From the NCBI GenBank assembly GCA_025360005.1, contig JANYDA010000032.1, positions 1 through 64,000 on the forward strand: a stretch of DNA of 64,000 nt, read 5' to 3'. A program made the translations under genes and the position numbers. Below are positions 9,044-17,890 of this stretch, piece after piece. The stretch comes from Fibrobacteria bacterium. Its GTDB lineage: Bacteria; Fibrobacterota; Fibrobacteria; UBA11236. The notes under the pieces are model-generated. The model did no database searches. It worked only from the letters and a program-made list of their open reading frames with translations, and was not told the DNA's origin. Each line of letters starts with the position of its first letter. The first letter of the stretch is position 1.

Positions 9044-10174
9044 CTAGTTGCGGTAATCGGCGCCGAACACCACTTCGTTGCCATCTTTGCCGTTGAGTTC
9101 GCGCACCTGCTCCAGGGTACGCCCTTGGTAGCCGGAGATCCCCGCCAGCAATTTGTGGAGGTTGTCGAAAAACTCCCCGATGGTATTGGATCGCAGCACG
9201 TCCGTGCGCGCGCCTTTGCAATCGGGCAGGCACTTGAGCACGCGCGCGCCCATCTGCTTGAGCTTACCGAGCATGCGGCCGTCGATATCCTGATCCTCGC
9301 GCAATAACTCCAAATACATGGCGAAGACGGCGGCGTGCTCGTCCAAGGTGGGCTCCTTAGGAATTTTGCCTTCGTATAGATCCGCCACCTGATTGAAGAT
9401 CCAGGGATTGTGCATGGCGCCGCGCCCAACCGCCACGCCGTCCACGCCGTATCGTTCCAGCTTGTCGACCACATCCTCCACCTTGAGGATGTCCCCATTG
9501 CCGATGACGGGGATGGACGCTTTGGACTTGGCGAGCGCGATCAAATCCCAATTGGCCAGCCCCTTGTAACCCTGCTGCCGCGTGCGGCCGTGGATGACCA
9601 GGGCCGATGCGCCTTCGCCTTCCACCACCTTCTGCGTCTCCAGCAGGTTGATCTGATCCTCGGCCCATCCCACCCGTACCTTGACGGTTACCGGGATACC
9701 CACCGCCTTCTTGACGCCGGCGATGATGGCCTTGAGGTTGTCCAGATCGCGCAGCAATCCGGAACCGCCGCCCCGCCGGACGATCTTGGGCGCCGGACAA
9801 CCGCAATTGATCTCCACGAATTCCGCTCCCGCCTGTTCCACCATGGCAGCGCCCCAGGCCATTTTCTCCGCTTCGCCGCCGTAGATCTGCACGGTGAAGG
9901 GCCGCTCTTCCGGGGCGAACGCCATCTGGCGGCAGATGCGGGGATTGAGGCGCGTGAGGCCTTCCACGGTGATGAACTCGGAAACCAATAAGCCGGTGCG
10001 TCCTCCGCTGATGCGCGAGATGAGGCGCCGGAAGGAAATATCGGTGACGCCGGACATGGGCGCCAGGTAGACGTTGGGGAAAATGTCCTTCCCGCCCACC
10101 TGGTACTTGCGCGTGATGCGGGACGCCCGCTCCACCAGGGTCTCCGCGGGATTCCGCGGAAGCGGCGCGGTCAT
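9044..10174 (-). CDS. dusB: tRNA-dihydrouridine synthase (DusB type)
   Basis: FMN enzyme that reduces specific uridines in the tRNA D-loop using NADPH. The 376-residue protein has the FMN-barrel start A-P-M-S-G-V-T-D, the catalytic-cysteine motif N-C-G-C-P-A-P-K, then G-S-G-L-L, V-K-V-R-V-G-W and the phosphate-binding G-N-G-D-I. The helical tRNA-binding tail follows. It is somewhat longer than E. coli DusB because of an N-terminal extension. It lies 42 bases downstream of glyA on the same strand and is probably cotranscribed with it. Confidence 0.9.
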   Translation of the reverse strand: MTAPLPRNPAETLVERASRITRKYQVGGKDIFPNVYLAPMSGVTDISFRRLISRISGGRTGLLVSEFITVEGLTRLNPRICRQMAFAPEERPFTVQIYGGEAEKMAWGAAMVEQAGAEFVEINCGCPAPKIVRRGGGSGLLRDLDNLKAIIAGVKKAVGIPVTVKVRVGWAEDQINLLETQKVVEGEGASALVIHGRTRQQGYKGLANWDLIALAKSKASIPVIGNGDILKVEDVVDKLERYGVDGVAVGRGAMHNPWIFNQVADLYEGKIPKEPTLDEHAAVFAMYLELLREDQDIDGRMLGKLKQMGARVLKCLPDCKGARTDVLRSNTIGEFFDNLHKLLAGISGYQGRTLEQVRELNGKDGNEVVFGADYRN

Positions 10175-10216
10175 GGCGAGACGGCGGAAGGCTAAAGGAA
10201 CCGGTGGAACCGGGCC

Positions 10217-11461
10217 TTAGGCCTTGGCTCCATACATGGGGAACCTTTTCGCCAGCTCGCGTACCTGGGACCGGATGGACTGGAGCTTGGCCGCATCGGC
10301 GTGGTTCTTGACGGTCTCGTCGATGAGGCCCGCCACGGCCACGGCTTCGCCCGTGCCCATGCCGCGCGAGGTGATGGCCGGGCTGCCCAGGCGGATGCCG
10401 GAGGGATCCATGGCCTTGCGGGTATCGAACGGGATGGTGCTGCGGCTGCAGGATATGCCGACCGTCTCCAAGGCCACTTCCGCGATTTTACCGGTAACAT
10501 CCTTGCTACGCAGGTCGACCACCATGAGATGGTTGTCCGTGCCGTCCGTGAGGATTTTATAGCCCCGGTTCATCAGCTCGCCGGCCATGGCCTGGGCATT
10601 CTTAATGGTCTGGCGGGCATAGTCCCGAAAGGAAGGCTTGAGCGCTTCGAGGAAGCAAACCGCCTTGGCCGCGTTGACATGATCGTGCGGGCCGCCCTGG
10701 ATGCCGGGGAAGACCGTGCGATCGATATCCTTCTGGAATCGCGACTTGCACATGATGATGGCGCCGCGCGGGCCGCGCAGGGTCTTGTGCGTGGTGGTGG
10801 TGACGATATCGAAAACGGGAACCGGGCTTTCCAGCGCCTTGCCGGCGATGAGTCCGGCGATATGGGCAATATCGGCGAAGGTGACCGCGCCGATCTCGTC
10901 GGCGATGGATTTGAACGCCTTCCAATCGATGTCCCGCGAATACGCGGAGAAGCCGGCGATGATCATCTTGGGCCGTTCCCGCAGGGCCACTTCCCGCACC
11001 TTGTTCATGTCGATGCGCTGGGTCTTCTCATCCACCTCGTATTGGGAGAAGGAGTAATTCAGTCCGGAGAAATTGACGGGATGGCCGTGGGAAAGGTGGC
11101 CTCCATGATCGAGCTTGAGGCCGAGTACCTTGTCGCCGGGTTTGACGGCTGCCATGTAGACGGCCAGGTTGGCGGGCGAACCGGAAAGAGGCTGCACGTT
11201 CACGTGTTCGGCGCCGAAGAGTTCCTTGGCGCGGGAGATGGCCAGGGCCTCCATCTCATCGATAACCTCATTGCCCCCATAGTAACGCTTTCCCACGTAC
11301 CCTTCCGAGTACTTGTTGGTCAGCACGGAGCCCATGGCTTCCATTACGGCCTGGCTGGTGTAGTTTTCCGAAGCGATCAGCTCCATGCCTTCTTCCTGGC
11401 GAAGGGTTTCCTTGGCTATGATGGCGTAGATTTCCGGGTCCGTTTCCCTGAGATGCTGCAT
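10217..11461 (-). CDS. glyA: Serine hydroxymethyltransferase
   Basis: PLP enzyme interconverting serine and glycine while loading one-carbon units on tetrahydrofolate. At 414 residues it is standard length. Recognisable parts are the N-terminal E-L-I-A-S-E-N-Y-T-S, the L-D-H-G-G-H-L-S-H-G segment, and the PLP-lysine motif T-T-T-T-H-K-T-L-R-G-P-R-G. The C-terminus has the expected G-I-R-L-G-S-P-A-I-T-S-R-G. It sits between argJ (151 bases upstream) and dusB (42 bases downstream), all on the minus strand. Confidence 0.97.
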   Translation of the reverse strand: MQHLRETDPEIYAIIAKETLRQEEGMELIASENYTSQAVMEAMGSVLTNKYSEGYVGKRYYGGNEVIDEMEALAISRAKELFGAEHVNVQPLSGSPANLAVYMAAVKPGDKVLGLKLDHGGHLSHGHPVNFSGLNYSFSQYEVDEKTQRIDMNKVREVALRERPKMIIAGFSAYSRDIDWKAFKSIADEIGAVTFADIAHIAGLIAGKALESPVPVFDIVTTTTHKTLRGPRGAIIMCKSRFQKDIDRTVFPGIQGGPHDHVNAAKAVCFLEALKPSFRDYARQTIKNAQAMAGELMNRGYKILTDGTDNHLMVVDLRSKDVTGKIAEVALETVGISCSRSTIPFDTRKAMDPSGIRLGSPAITSRGMGTGEAVAVAGLIDETVKNHADAAKLQSIRSQVRELAKRFPMYGAKA

Positions 11462-11612
11462 ACTTCGTCCTTGCCCGATGATGTGTGGCGGAAAGGTAGC
11501 AAAATGGTGCGGAACCGCCGTGGAACGGGACTTGGGAGGCCGCCGGGTCTTTGGGAATGGAGAGGATATGGGAAGGGGATCCGGCCCCGGAAACGGGCCT
11601 AACCCCTTCTAC

Positions 11613-12794
11613 TCACGTTCTATAGGCCGCATTGATCTTCACGTATTCATAGCTCAGGTCGCAGGTCCAATAGGTCCAGGAGGATTGGCCCAAGCCAAGA
11701 TCCACTCTGACGGACACATCCTTCGCCTTCATGCGGTTGGCCACATCGTCCTCATCGTAAACGAGCGCGCCGCCTTGCGCCATGACTTTGACGCCGCAGA
11801 ATTCCAATGCGGTTTTCTCCGGGACCAGTTCCGCGCCGGAATAGCCCGCTGCCGCCAGCACGCGGCCCCAATTGGCGTCCCCGCCGAAGAAGGCGGTCTT
11901 GACCAGAGGGGAATTGGCGATGGCGCGGCAAACCGCTTTGGCGTCCTCCACCGAACGCGCGCCCACGGTTTCGATGGTGACCAGTTTGGTGGCTCCTTCT
12001 CCATCGCGGATGATGAGCTTGGCCAATTCTTCCATGACGCCGCGCAAGCCTTCGTCGAAAGCCTTGCGCGCCGGTTCCGAGAGAGAAGCATAGCGCATTC
12101 CGGAAGCGCCGTTGGCCAGCAGCAAAGCCGTGTCATTGGTGCTCATGTCCCCGTCCACGGAAATGGAGTTGAAGGATTTTTCCACGGCGGCCAGGAAGCG
12201 CTCTGAGTAGTCCCCGTCCAGCTCCAAGTCCGTAGTGAGATAGGCAAGCATGGTGGCCATGTTGGGGCGGATCATGCCCGCGCCCTTGGCCACGCCGCCC
12301 AAACGCACTTCCTTGCCGTCCAGCAGCAGGCTTTTCTGCGACCGCTTCTCGAAAGTATCCGTGGTCATGATGGCATGGATGAACGGGCTGAAGGTTTCTC
12401 CAGGGGCGAACAAACGGGCGATACCGGCACGGATCTTTTCCATCGGCAGGTATTCCCCGATGACGCCGGTGGAAGAAACCATCACCTGGCCCTTGGGCGC
12501 GGCGGCTTCCCGCAAGTGCGCCACTTCCGCCGTAACGTCCTGGTACCCGCGCGCTCCCGTGCAGGCGTTGGCATTGCCGCTGTTGACCAGCACATGGCTC
12601 ACCCTGCCGCCGGCCGCGGCCACCTTCTGATCGTACAGCACCGGAGCCGCTTTCACCGCATTGCGGGTGAACGCGCTGAATACCTGGGCGGGCGGTTCCG
12701 ACACCAGTACGCCCAGATCCGGCTTGCCGTTTTTCTTGATGCCGCAGGCCAAGCCCCAGGCCTTGAACCCTTTGGGAAAGGAAACATCGTCCAT
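11613..12794 (-). CDS. argJ: Bifunctional glutamate N-acetyltransferase / amino-acid acetyltransferase
   Basis: Moves the acetyl group from N-acetylornithine to glutamate (and may also use acetyl-CoA), closing the cyclic arginine pathway. The 393-residue precursor carries the self-cleavage motif K-G-A-G-M-I-x-P-N-M-A-T-M-L near residue 185; cleavage before the threonine yields alpha and beta chains. Other family blocks are V-N-S-G-N-A-N-A-C-T-G near residue 70 and the end K-I-N-A-A-Y-R-T. No other arginine genes are in the window, so the gene is separated from the rest of its pathway here. Confidence 0.95.
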   Translation of the reverse strand: MDDVSFPKGFKAWGLACGIKKNGKPDLGVLVSEPPAQVFSAFTRNAVKAAPVLYDQKVAAAGGRVSHVLVNSGNANACTGARGYQDVTAEVAHLREAAAPKGQVMVSSTGVIGEYLPMEKIRAGIARLFAPGETFSPFIHAIMTTDTFEKRSQKSLLLDGKEVRLGGVAKGAGMIRPNMATMLAYLTTDLELDGDYSERFLAAVEKSFNSISVDGDMSTNDTALLLANGASGMRYASLSEPARKAFDEGLRGVMEELAKLIIRDGEGATKLVTIETVGARSVEDAKAVCRAIANSPLVKTAFFGGDANWGRVLAAAGYSGAELVPEKTALEFCGVKVMAQGGALVYDEDDVANRMKAKDVSVRVDLGLGQSSWTYWTCDLSYEYVKINAAYRT

Positions 12795-13087
12795 GGCTGA
12801 GGGATTCTCCTAAGGCTGGTTTTTAATCTGGAAAGAGCCCGTTTTAGTCGGGAAAACCCCCAAATTTTGCAAAATAGATAGGAAATTACGTGCGAAAAGG
12901 GATAATTTTCTATTTATTTGATCGGTTGGCAATACTGCCATGCGTGAAAGTTTGACTCCTTCACGAGAGTGACCTGATTTAATATTTCCCGAAATAGAGG
13001 GCGAGGCCGGAGCCTTTCCTTTGGATGAAGGCGGCAATGCGGTTTGCCCAAAACCTTCATGGCTCGGGAACTTTCCTGGAGAGGGAT

Positions 13088-13558
13088 ATGGTGAATAGAA
13101 TTCCGATGACCCAGCAGGCGTATGACAGGCTTGCCCAGGAGCTGGACAACCTGAAGAAGGTGGAGCGTCCCGACATCATTTCGGAAATCGCCACGGCCCG
13201 CGCACAAGGTGACCTGTCCGAAAACGCCGAGTACCATGCCGCCAAGGAAAAGCAAGGGCACCTGGAGTCCAAGATCAGCGAGTTGGAAGATAAGATCCAT
13301 CGCGCGGAAATCCTTTCCGCAGGGCCTGTCGCCAGCGACCATATCATTTTCGGGAACGTGGTATCCGTCAAGAACCTGGATACGAAAAAGGTTTTGCAAT
13401 ACACCCTGGTAGGCCCGGAAGACGTGGACGTGGTCACGGGCAAGATTTCCTCCGTCTCCCCTATCGGGAAAGGCCTGCTGGGTAAAAAACCAGGCGACGT
13501 GGTGGAAGTTCAGATTCCCAAGGGACTTCTCAAGCTGGAAATCCTGGATTATAAGTGA
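13088..13558 (+). CDS. greA: Transcription elongation factor GreA
   Basis: Rescues backtracked RNA polymerase by stimulating transcript cleavage. I start it at ATG 13088, which has GGAGAGGG just upstream and gives 156 residues, close to the family norm of 158; a longer frame from 13025 would add 21 atypical residues. The coiled coil carries G-D-L-S-E-N-A-E-Y at its tip, with the two acidic residues needed for cleavage, followed by the globular C-terminal domain ending P-x-G-D-V-V-E-V-x-x-P. Gene holA follows after ten bases, so they likely share a transcript. Confidence 0.96.
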   Translation: MVNRIPMTQQAYDRLAQELDNLKKVERPDIISEIATARAQGDLSENAEYHAAKEKQGHLESKISELEDKIHRAEILSAGPVASDHIIFGNVVSVKNLDTKKVLQYTLVGPEDVDVVTGKISSVSPIGKGLLGKKPGDVVEVQIPKGLLKLEILDYK

Positions 13559-13568
13559 GCCGCCTTAA

Positions 13569-14540
13569 GTGAGCCTGTTCGCCTTCATCGGGGATGATGA
13601 GCTGCGGAAGCAGGAAGCGCTGGAGGCGGCGGTGGCCAAGTGGCAAACGCAAGGGCGAACCCAAGGCGGCGAAAGCGATTGCCAACGCGAAGTCTGGTTC
13701 GGCGACGACATGCGCTGGGAACAGGCGGCGGAATCCTTCCAGACGCAGGACCTGTTCTCCTCCCGTAAAACCATCATCGTCAAGAATTGGGACAAGCTGC
13801 ACGCCGCCCATCAGAAAAACCTGGAAGAGGTTTTCCGCTCCGGTAATCCCAGCGTGACCGTATTCCTGACCGCGGAAAAGCTGGACGGGCGCTCAGCCTT
13901 GCCCAAGGCCCTGAAAGCCGCCGGCGCCCTGTTCGAGTTCAAACTTCCCTACGAGGATAAGATCCCGCAATGGCTGAGCCAGCGCGCGCGAGAGAAGTAC
14001 GGGCGCCGCCTCAATCTCGTCGATGCGCAATTGCTGTTGGATACCGTGGGCAAAAGCCTGGCCGAGCTCGATCATGAATTGGAAAAGCTGGACACTTTCC
14101 TGCCCAAGGGCGGGGCCATCAACGCGGCCGATATCCAGGATCTGGCCAGTCCCTTGAAAGTGACGGGCATTTTCGAATTCCAGAAGACCATGGGCCTGCG
14201 CAAAAAGGCCGACATGCTGCCGGCCTTGCGGAACCTGCTCGAAAACGAGTTCAAGGATGCGCCTTTCGTAGTGGCCCAGATGCTGTTCGGCCACTTCCTG
14301 ACGCTTCTGAAAATCCGCGTGCAAATGGACCAGGGAATGCGCGAGCAGGAAATCATCCCGACCATCAAACGGCCGCCTTTCATCGTCCAAAAAGAGCGTT
14401 ATCTGGAACAAGCGGCTTTGCGCACCACGGAGGCCTGGAAAAAGCTGTTGACGCGCCTGGCCCGTTTCGAGATGGAGCTGAAACAGGGGCGCTATCCGCA
14501 CCGCTTCGAGGTTGAAATGGCGTTCGCGGCGATGGTTTAA
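13569..14540 (+). CDS. holA: DNA polymerase III, delta subunit
   Basis: The clamp-loader subunit that opens the beta sliding clamp. The 323-residue protein begins at GTG 13569, ten bases after the greA stop, and starts F-A-F-I-G-D-D-E-L-R-K-Q-E, the normal opening of HolA. Family blocks include the L-F-S-S-R-K segment near residue 60, T-A-E-K-L-D-G-R-S near 100 and the helical collar domain with R-Y-P-H-R-F-E-V-E near the end. It is slightly shorter than E. coli HolA (343). The ribosome-binding site is poor, so it may depend on coupling to greA. Confidence 0.87.
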   Translation: MSLFAFIGDDELRKQEALEAAVAKWQTQGRTQGGESDCQREVWFGDDMRWEQAAESFQTQDLFSSRKTIIVKNWDKLHAAHQKNLEEVFRSGNPSVTVFLTAEKLDGRSALPKALKAAGALFEFKLPYEDKIPQWLSQRAREKYGRRLNLVDAQLLLDTVGKSLAELDHELEKLDTFLPKGGAINAADIQDLASPLKVTGIFEFQKTMGLRKKADMLPALRNLLENEFKDAPFVVAQMLFGHFLTLLKIRVQMDQGMREQEIIPTIKRPPFIVQKERYLEQAALRTTEAWKKLLTRLARFEMELKQGRYPHRFEVEMAFAAMV

Positions 14541-14623
14541 TATTATTTTCTGGTCGGGATGCCGATCGGATCCGGTTGGGTCAACATCTTAAAGCCAGGG
14601 ATTGGCTGCAAAGGCAGGGCAGG

Positions 14624-15376
14624 GTGAGCGTCACCACTAAACGAGTGAAGACGGGATGCGAAGGTCTCGACGAGATCCTGAGGGGCGGCCTGCTGGAAGG
14701 CTCCGCCACCTTGGTGGAAGGCTCCGCCGGAACGGGCAAGACCACGCTGGCCTTGCAGTTCATCATGCAAGGCGTCAAGGAAGGCGAGCACGGGCTCATC
14801 TTCACCTTCGAGCAATTCCCCGAGCAGTATTACGATTGCGCCGGAGAGCTGGGCTGGGATCTGCGCGCTTTGCAGGCGGAAAAGAAAATCCACGTGGTCT
14901 TCACCACGCCGGAGGATTTCCTGGACGAGCTGGACGATCCGGAAGGCAAGATCGCCAAGATCCTGGCCGAGCACAACACCAAGCGCATCGTACTGGACAG
15001 CATCACCCATTTCGAAAAACTGTCCAAGGATATCGGGCATCTGCGCAGCATCGAGACCGATATCGTGAACGGGGTGAAGCGGGAAGGCATGACGGCCATC
15101 TTCCTGAAAGAGAACGCCAACGTGCTGGGCAAATGGGACGTATCCTCCAATAAGATCCCCTTCATCGTGGATACCTACATCCTGCTCCGCTACCTGGAAA
15201 TGGAATCGGAGATCAAACGCTGTCTGATGGTGCTGAAAATGCGCGGCAGCGATCATGACAAGGATATCCGCGAATACAAGATCGAGACCGGCGGCTTGCA
15301 GGTGGGCGACAAGTTCACCGGCGTCTCGGGAATCTTTCTGGGCACGGGCATCCAGGCCAGGGCGCCCAAGAAATAA
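14624..15376 (+). CDS. Single-domain KaiC/RadA-type ATPase
   Basis: RecA-fold ATPase of 250 residues. I choose GTG 14624, preceded by AGGCAGGGCAGG, which makes the protein start V-S-V-T-T-K-R-V-K-T-G, the usual KaiC-family opening; a TTG at 14576 is the alternative. Visible motifs are G-C-E-G-L-D-E-I-L-R-G-G, Walker A G-S-A-G-T-G-K-T-T and Walker B R-I-V-L-D-S-I. The end, R-G-S-D-H-D-K-x-I-R-E-Y-x-I, is also typical. Only one ATPase domain is present, so this is not a clock KaiC, and no KaiA or KaiB is nearby. Such proteins often act in signalling, but no specific role can be read here. It converges on the next gene with a six-base gap. Confidence 0.85.
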   Translation: MSVTTKRVKTGCEGLDEILRGGLLEGSATLVEGSAGTGKTTLALQFIMQGVKEGEHGLIFTFEQFPEQYYDCAGELGWDLRALQAEKKIHVVFTTPEDFLDELDDPEGKIAKILAEHNTKRIVLDSITHFEKLSKDIGHLRSIETDIVNGVKREGMTAIFLKENANVLGKWDVSSNKIPFIVDTYILLRYLEMESEIKRCLMVLKMRGSDHDKDIREYKIETGGLQVGDKFTGVSGIFLGTGIQARAPKK

Positions 15377-15392
15377 CGGAGCTTATTTCTTG
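15367..15392. terminator. Stem-loop made from two converging stop codons
   Basis: CAAGAAATAA and TTATTTCTTG form a perfect 10-bp stem with loop CGGAGC. The left arm contains the end of the plus-strand ATPase gene (AAG AAA TAA) and the right arm the identical end of the minus-strand gene. It may serve as a weak terminator in both directions. Confidence 0.5.
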
Positions 15393-16363
15393 CCGGCGGC
15401 GATAGCGTTGGCCAGCCCTTGCAAACCCGCCAGCCCGCGGAAGAGATCCAGGAACTCCTGGACCCAGGCCGCATCCGCGTCCGCGATAAGGCTGAGCACG
15501 TCTTCAATGTTATAACGATCATTGTAAGGACCGGTCGCGGGCTGCCATTCCGTTTTCACCCGCACGTTGGGGGCCGGAAGGCTTTTCCTCTTCCGGGATT
15601 CCGCCTCGACAGCCGATGCGCCCGGGGACGAAAAAGCAGGTTTGCCCTCCCCGAACCGTGAGCCGGGGTGGGCCGGCGGCAAGGCCAAGCGGGCCAAGGT
15701 GACCGGCATGCGTTGGCGCGACAAAGACAGCTGCTGCGATTTGAGCACACGCTGGTAAAGACGGCGGCGCAATTCCAGCAAGCCCGCATCCGCCTTGTCC
15801 GACTGCGCGGAGGTATGCGCGGCTTGGCCGGATAGGCGGAGCTTTTCCAAACGATCCCGGTAGGAATTGTTTTCCAGGACGGAGAGCCGGTTGCCATGCT
15901 TGAGAAGAACGTTCTCGGCATCCTTGAGCCGCTCCAGGCGCCATTGGCGGCGGAAGCGTTCCGTGGGCGAGAGCGGCTTTTCCTTGGGCTTGGCGCGCTC
16001 GGCGCGCGGCTGGGCCGCCGGGGGCGCTTCCGGCCCCGGGTTGGGGCCGCTTTGCGCATCCTGCGCGGGACCGGCTGGCGGCTCAGAAGAAATTTCCGTT
16101 CCGGCTTCCGGATCAGCCGGCTCAAGGCCCATCCCCTTGGTACTGGCATTTTCATCCATATCCGCGACCGCGGACAAAGCTTCCGCGACCTTGGCGTAGC
16201 AGTAGCCGGCGCCGCGGGCATTCCCGGCCTGTTGGAAACGATCCCCGCTGGCCAGCAAATCCGCCAGGTAGGCTTTCCGGTAACGCGGCCCAGGGTAACG
16301 CGCAAGTTTCCCCGCCAGGCCTTCCGGCGCTATTGCTTCCCGCATGCCTTTATCCTGGGACAT
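15383..16363 (-). CDS. Uncharacterised arginine-rich protein, third gene of a conserved-looking operon (DUF2894-like?)
   Basis: A 326-residue soluble protein that I cannot assign. Residues 1-70 are helical, with A-Y-L-A-D-L-L and R-G-A-G-Y-C-Y-A-K-V-A-E-A. Residues 75-140 are a proline/alanine-rich linker, residues 140-200 are highly charged and probably coiled coil, and the last 40 residues hold a tidy helix pair (D-V-L-S-L-I-A-D-A-D-A-A-W and F-L-D-L-F-R-G-L-A). It starts five bases after the coiled-coil membrane gene ends and must be cotranscribed with it. Gene order and general character recall proteobacterial DUF3348-DUF802-(OmpA)-DUF2894 loci; that resemblance is from memory and untested. 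Confidence 0.7.
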   Translation of the reverse strand: MSQDKGMREAIAPEGLAGKLARYPGPRYRKAYLADLLASGDRFQQAGNARGAGYCYAKVAEALSAVADMDENASTKGMGLEPADPEAGTEISSEPPAGPAQDAQSGPNPGPEAPPAAQPRAERAKPKEKPLSPTERFRRQWRLERLKDAENVLLKHGNRLSVLENNSYRDRLEKLRLSGQAAHTSAQSDKADAGLLELRRRLYQRVLKSQQLSLSRQRMPVTLARLALPPAHPGSRFGEGKPAFSSPGASAVEAESRKRKSLPAPNVRVKTEWQPATGPYNDRYNIEDVLSLIADADAAWVQEFLDLFRGLAGLQGLANAIAAGKK

Positions 16364-16368
16364 GGTTC

Positions 16369-17826
16369 TCAGTTGACCGCAGCCATGGCCGTTTCGGAAG
16401 CTTGGGCATCCTCGCCGCCCTGCGCCGCGCGGCCTTCTTGGCGGCCCAGGACCTCCATGAGGATTTCCTGCGTCTTCATGGCGTTCTCGACCAGCACTTC
16501 GCCCGCCCGCTCCTGGAAGGAGGAAAGCGTGCGCCCCAGTTCCGCCAGCAGCGTCTGATAGCCGTCGCCGGCGTCCGCCTGCTTTTCCAGGCGATCGAGG
16601 ATGGAGGACAATCCGGCGTTGAGCATGGCCACGCTGCCCTGCATCTCGGTCTGGTTGACGATGGACACGTGCGCCAATTCGGCCATGTCCCGGGAACCCC
16701 GGCGCAGCTGCTCGGCGAGATCGGATACCGTGCCCGCCACTTCCAGGCCCAGCCGGCCTTGGGCTTCCAGGCTCTTGGCCGCCTCGCCCAAAGTCTCCCG
16801 TTGCAGGCCGGCAATCTCTTCCACCAGGCGCGTCTGTCCTTGGGAAACCGCTTCCACCATGGCCGCCTGGTCCGCGCCCACCTTCTCTTGCAGATCACGG
16901 ATCAATTGCTGCGAGCTTTCGCGGGCGCGTTGCAGGCCATCTTGAAACGCGGCGGCCGCGTCCTGCATGGCCTTGCCCTGATCGGCGGCGGCGGCTTGCA
17001 GCAAAAGGGTCTGGCCGGCGGCGGCTTCTTGCGCCGATTTGGCTTGCGCTTCCAGGCCGCCGAGCGCGCGATCCAGGATACGGTTCTGGTTTCCGGCCTG
17101 GGCAGCCTGCAACCCTTCCACGCGGGTCACCACTTCTTCCAACAAACGGCTTTGCAGGGATTCCATTTTGGTTTCCCAATTGGATTGCACTTCCGCGGCT
17201 CGTTCGGCCCAGGCGGCTTGCGCAGCCTCGCCGGATTGGGCGCCGGCGGCGGCCAACTGCTTGAGCTCGGCGGACAAAGAGTCCGCCATCCGGCCGGCCT
17301 TTTCCGACCATTCGCGTTGCGCCTTGCGCAACTCTTCGCCGAAGGCGCGGGAGGCCTCCGTCTGGGCATTGGAATTTTGCTGCCAAGCGCCCATGGCGGT
17401 TTCCAGGGAAGCCAAGGGAGCGCGCAGGTTCTTGTCCAGGCTTTCGCTGATGAGGAGGGATCCCTTTTCCAAGGTGGCGCGCGCGCCTTCGTTCACCTCC
17501 GTCTGGAGCCTGTTCAGGGCTTGCGCCTGCGCTTCCGTGAGGCGGACGGCGATGGATTTGAGGTTGGCGTCCAGAGCGGCGGGAATATCACTGACGGCCT
17601 GCTGCATGCGGCCCAGCACTTCGCCCGTGGATTCCCAATCGGATTGGATGCGGTTCCAGTAGAAGATGGTCATCCATTGCCCGATGCCGTACAGGATGAG
17701 CACGAATACGCCCAGGATCATATCGGCCTTATCGCGCATCCAGAAGTAAGATCCTACCAAGAGGAATATCCCCAGCACCAGGCTGGAGAGGAGCAGGATG
17801 ATTCCGTAATTTTTTCTCTGTGACAT
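16369..17826 (-). CDS. Membrane-anchored long coiled-coil protein (DUF802-like?)
   Basis: 485 residues. The N-terminus has two membrane segments (about residues 6-27 and 34-54) joined by a short loop with W-M-R-D-K-A-D, so both ends are probably cytoplasmic. The rest is an almost unbroken alanine/glutamine/glutamate-rich coiled coil, about 400 residues long, with no enzyme motif. Two membrane helices followed by a long coiled coil are the shape of DUF802 proteins and, more loosely, of MotA/ZorA-type stator subunits, but I see no MotB or OmpA partner. It lies between two uncharacterised genes on the same strand (gaps of 64 and 5 bases). Structural or force-transmitting roles are possible; no function can be stated. 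Confidence 0.75.
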   Translation of the reverse strand: MSQRKNYGIILLLSSLVLGIFLLVGSYFWMRDKADMILGVFVLILYGIGQWMTIFYWNRIQSDWESTGEVLGRMQQAVSDIPAALDANLKSIAVRLTEAQAQALNRLQTEVNEGARATLEKGSLLISESLDKNLRAPLASLETAMGAWQQNSNAQTEASRAFGEELRKAQREWSEKAGRMADSLSAELKQLAAAGAQSGEAAQAAWAERAAEVQSNWETKMESLQSRLLEEVVTRVEGLQAAQAGNQNRILDRALGGLEAQAKSAQEAAAGQTLLLQAAAADQGKAMQDAAAAFQDGLQRARESSQQLIRDLQEKVGADQAAMVEAVSQGQTRLVEEIAGLQRETLGEAAKSLEAQGRLGLEVAGTVSDLAEQLRRGSRDMAELAHVSIVNQTEMQGSVAMLNAGLSSILDRLEKQADAGDGYQTLLAELGRTLSSFQERAGEVLVENAMKTQEILMEVLGRQEGRAAQGGEDAQASETAMAAVN

Positions 17827-17890
17827 GGATGTTTTCTCCCGATGGCGAAAGGCGAAATTTCTGGGTCCGGCGGATCAGCTGGCAGGCTGG

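Noticed and set aside
14624-15376. Circadian clock KaiC
   Set aside because: Only one ATPase domain of about 250 residues is present and no kaiA or kaiB is nearby. It belongs to the wider KaiC/RadA family.
16369-17826. Zorya-type (ZorA) or flagellar-type stator defence system
   Set aside because: No MotB/OmpA-like partner, no helicase or nuclease in the operon, and no recognisable MotA-family proton-channel residues. Only the general shape is similar.
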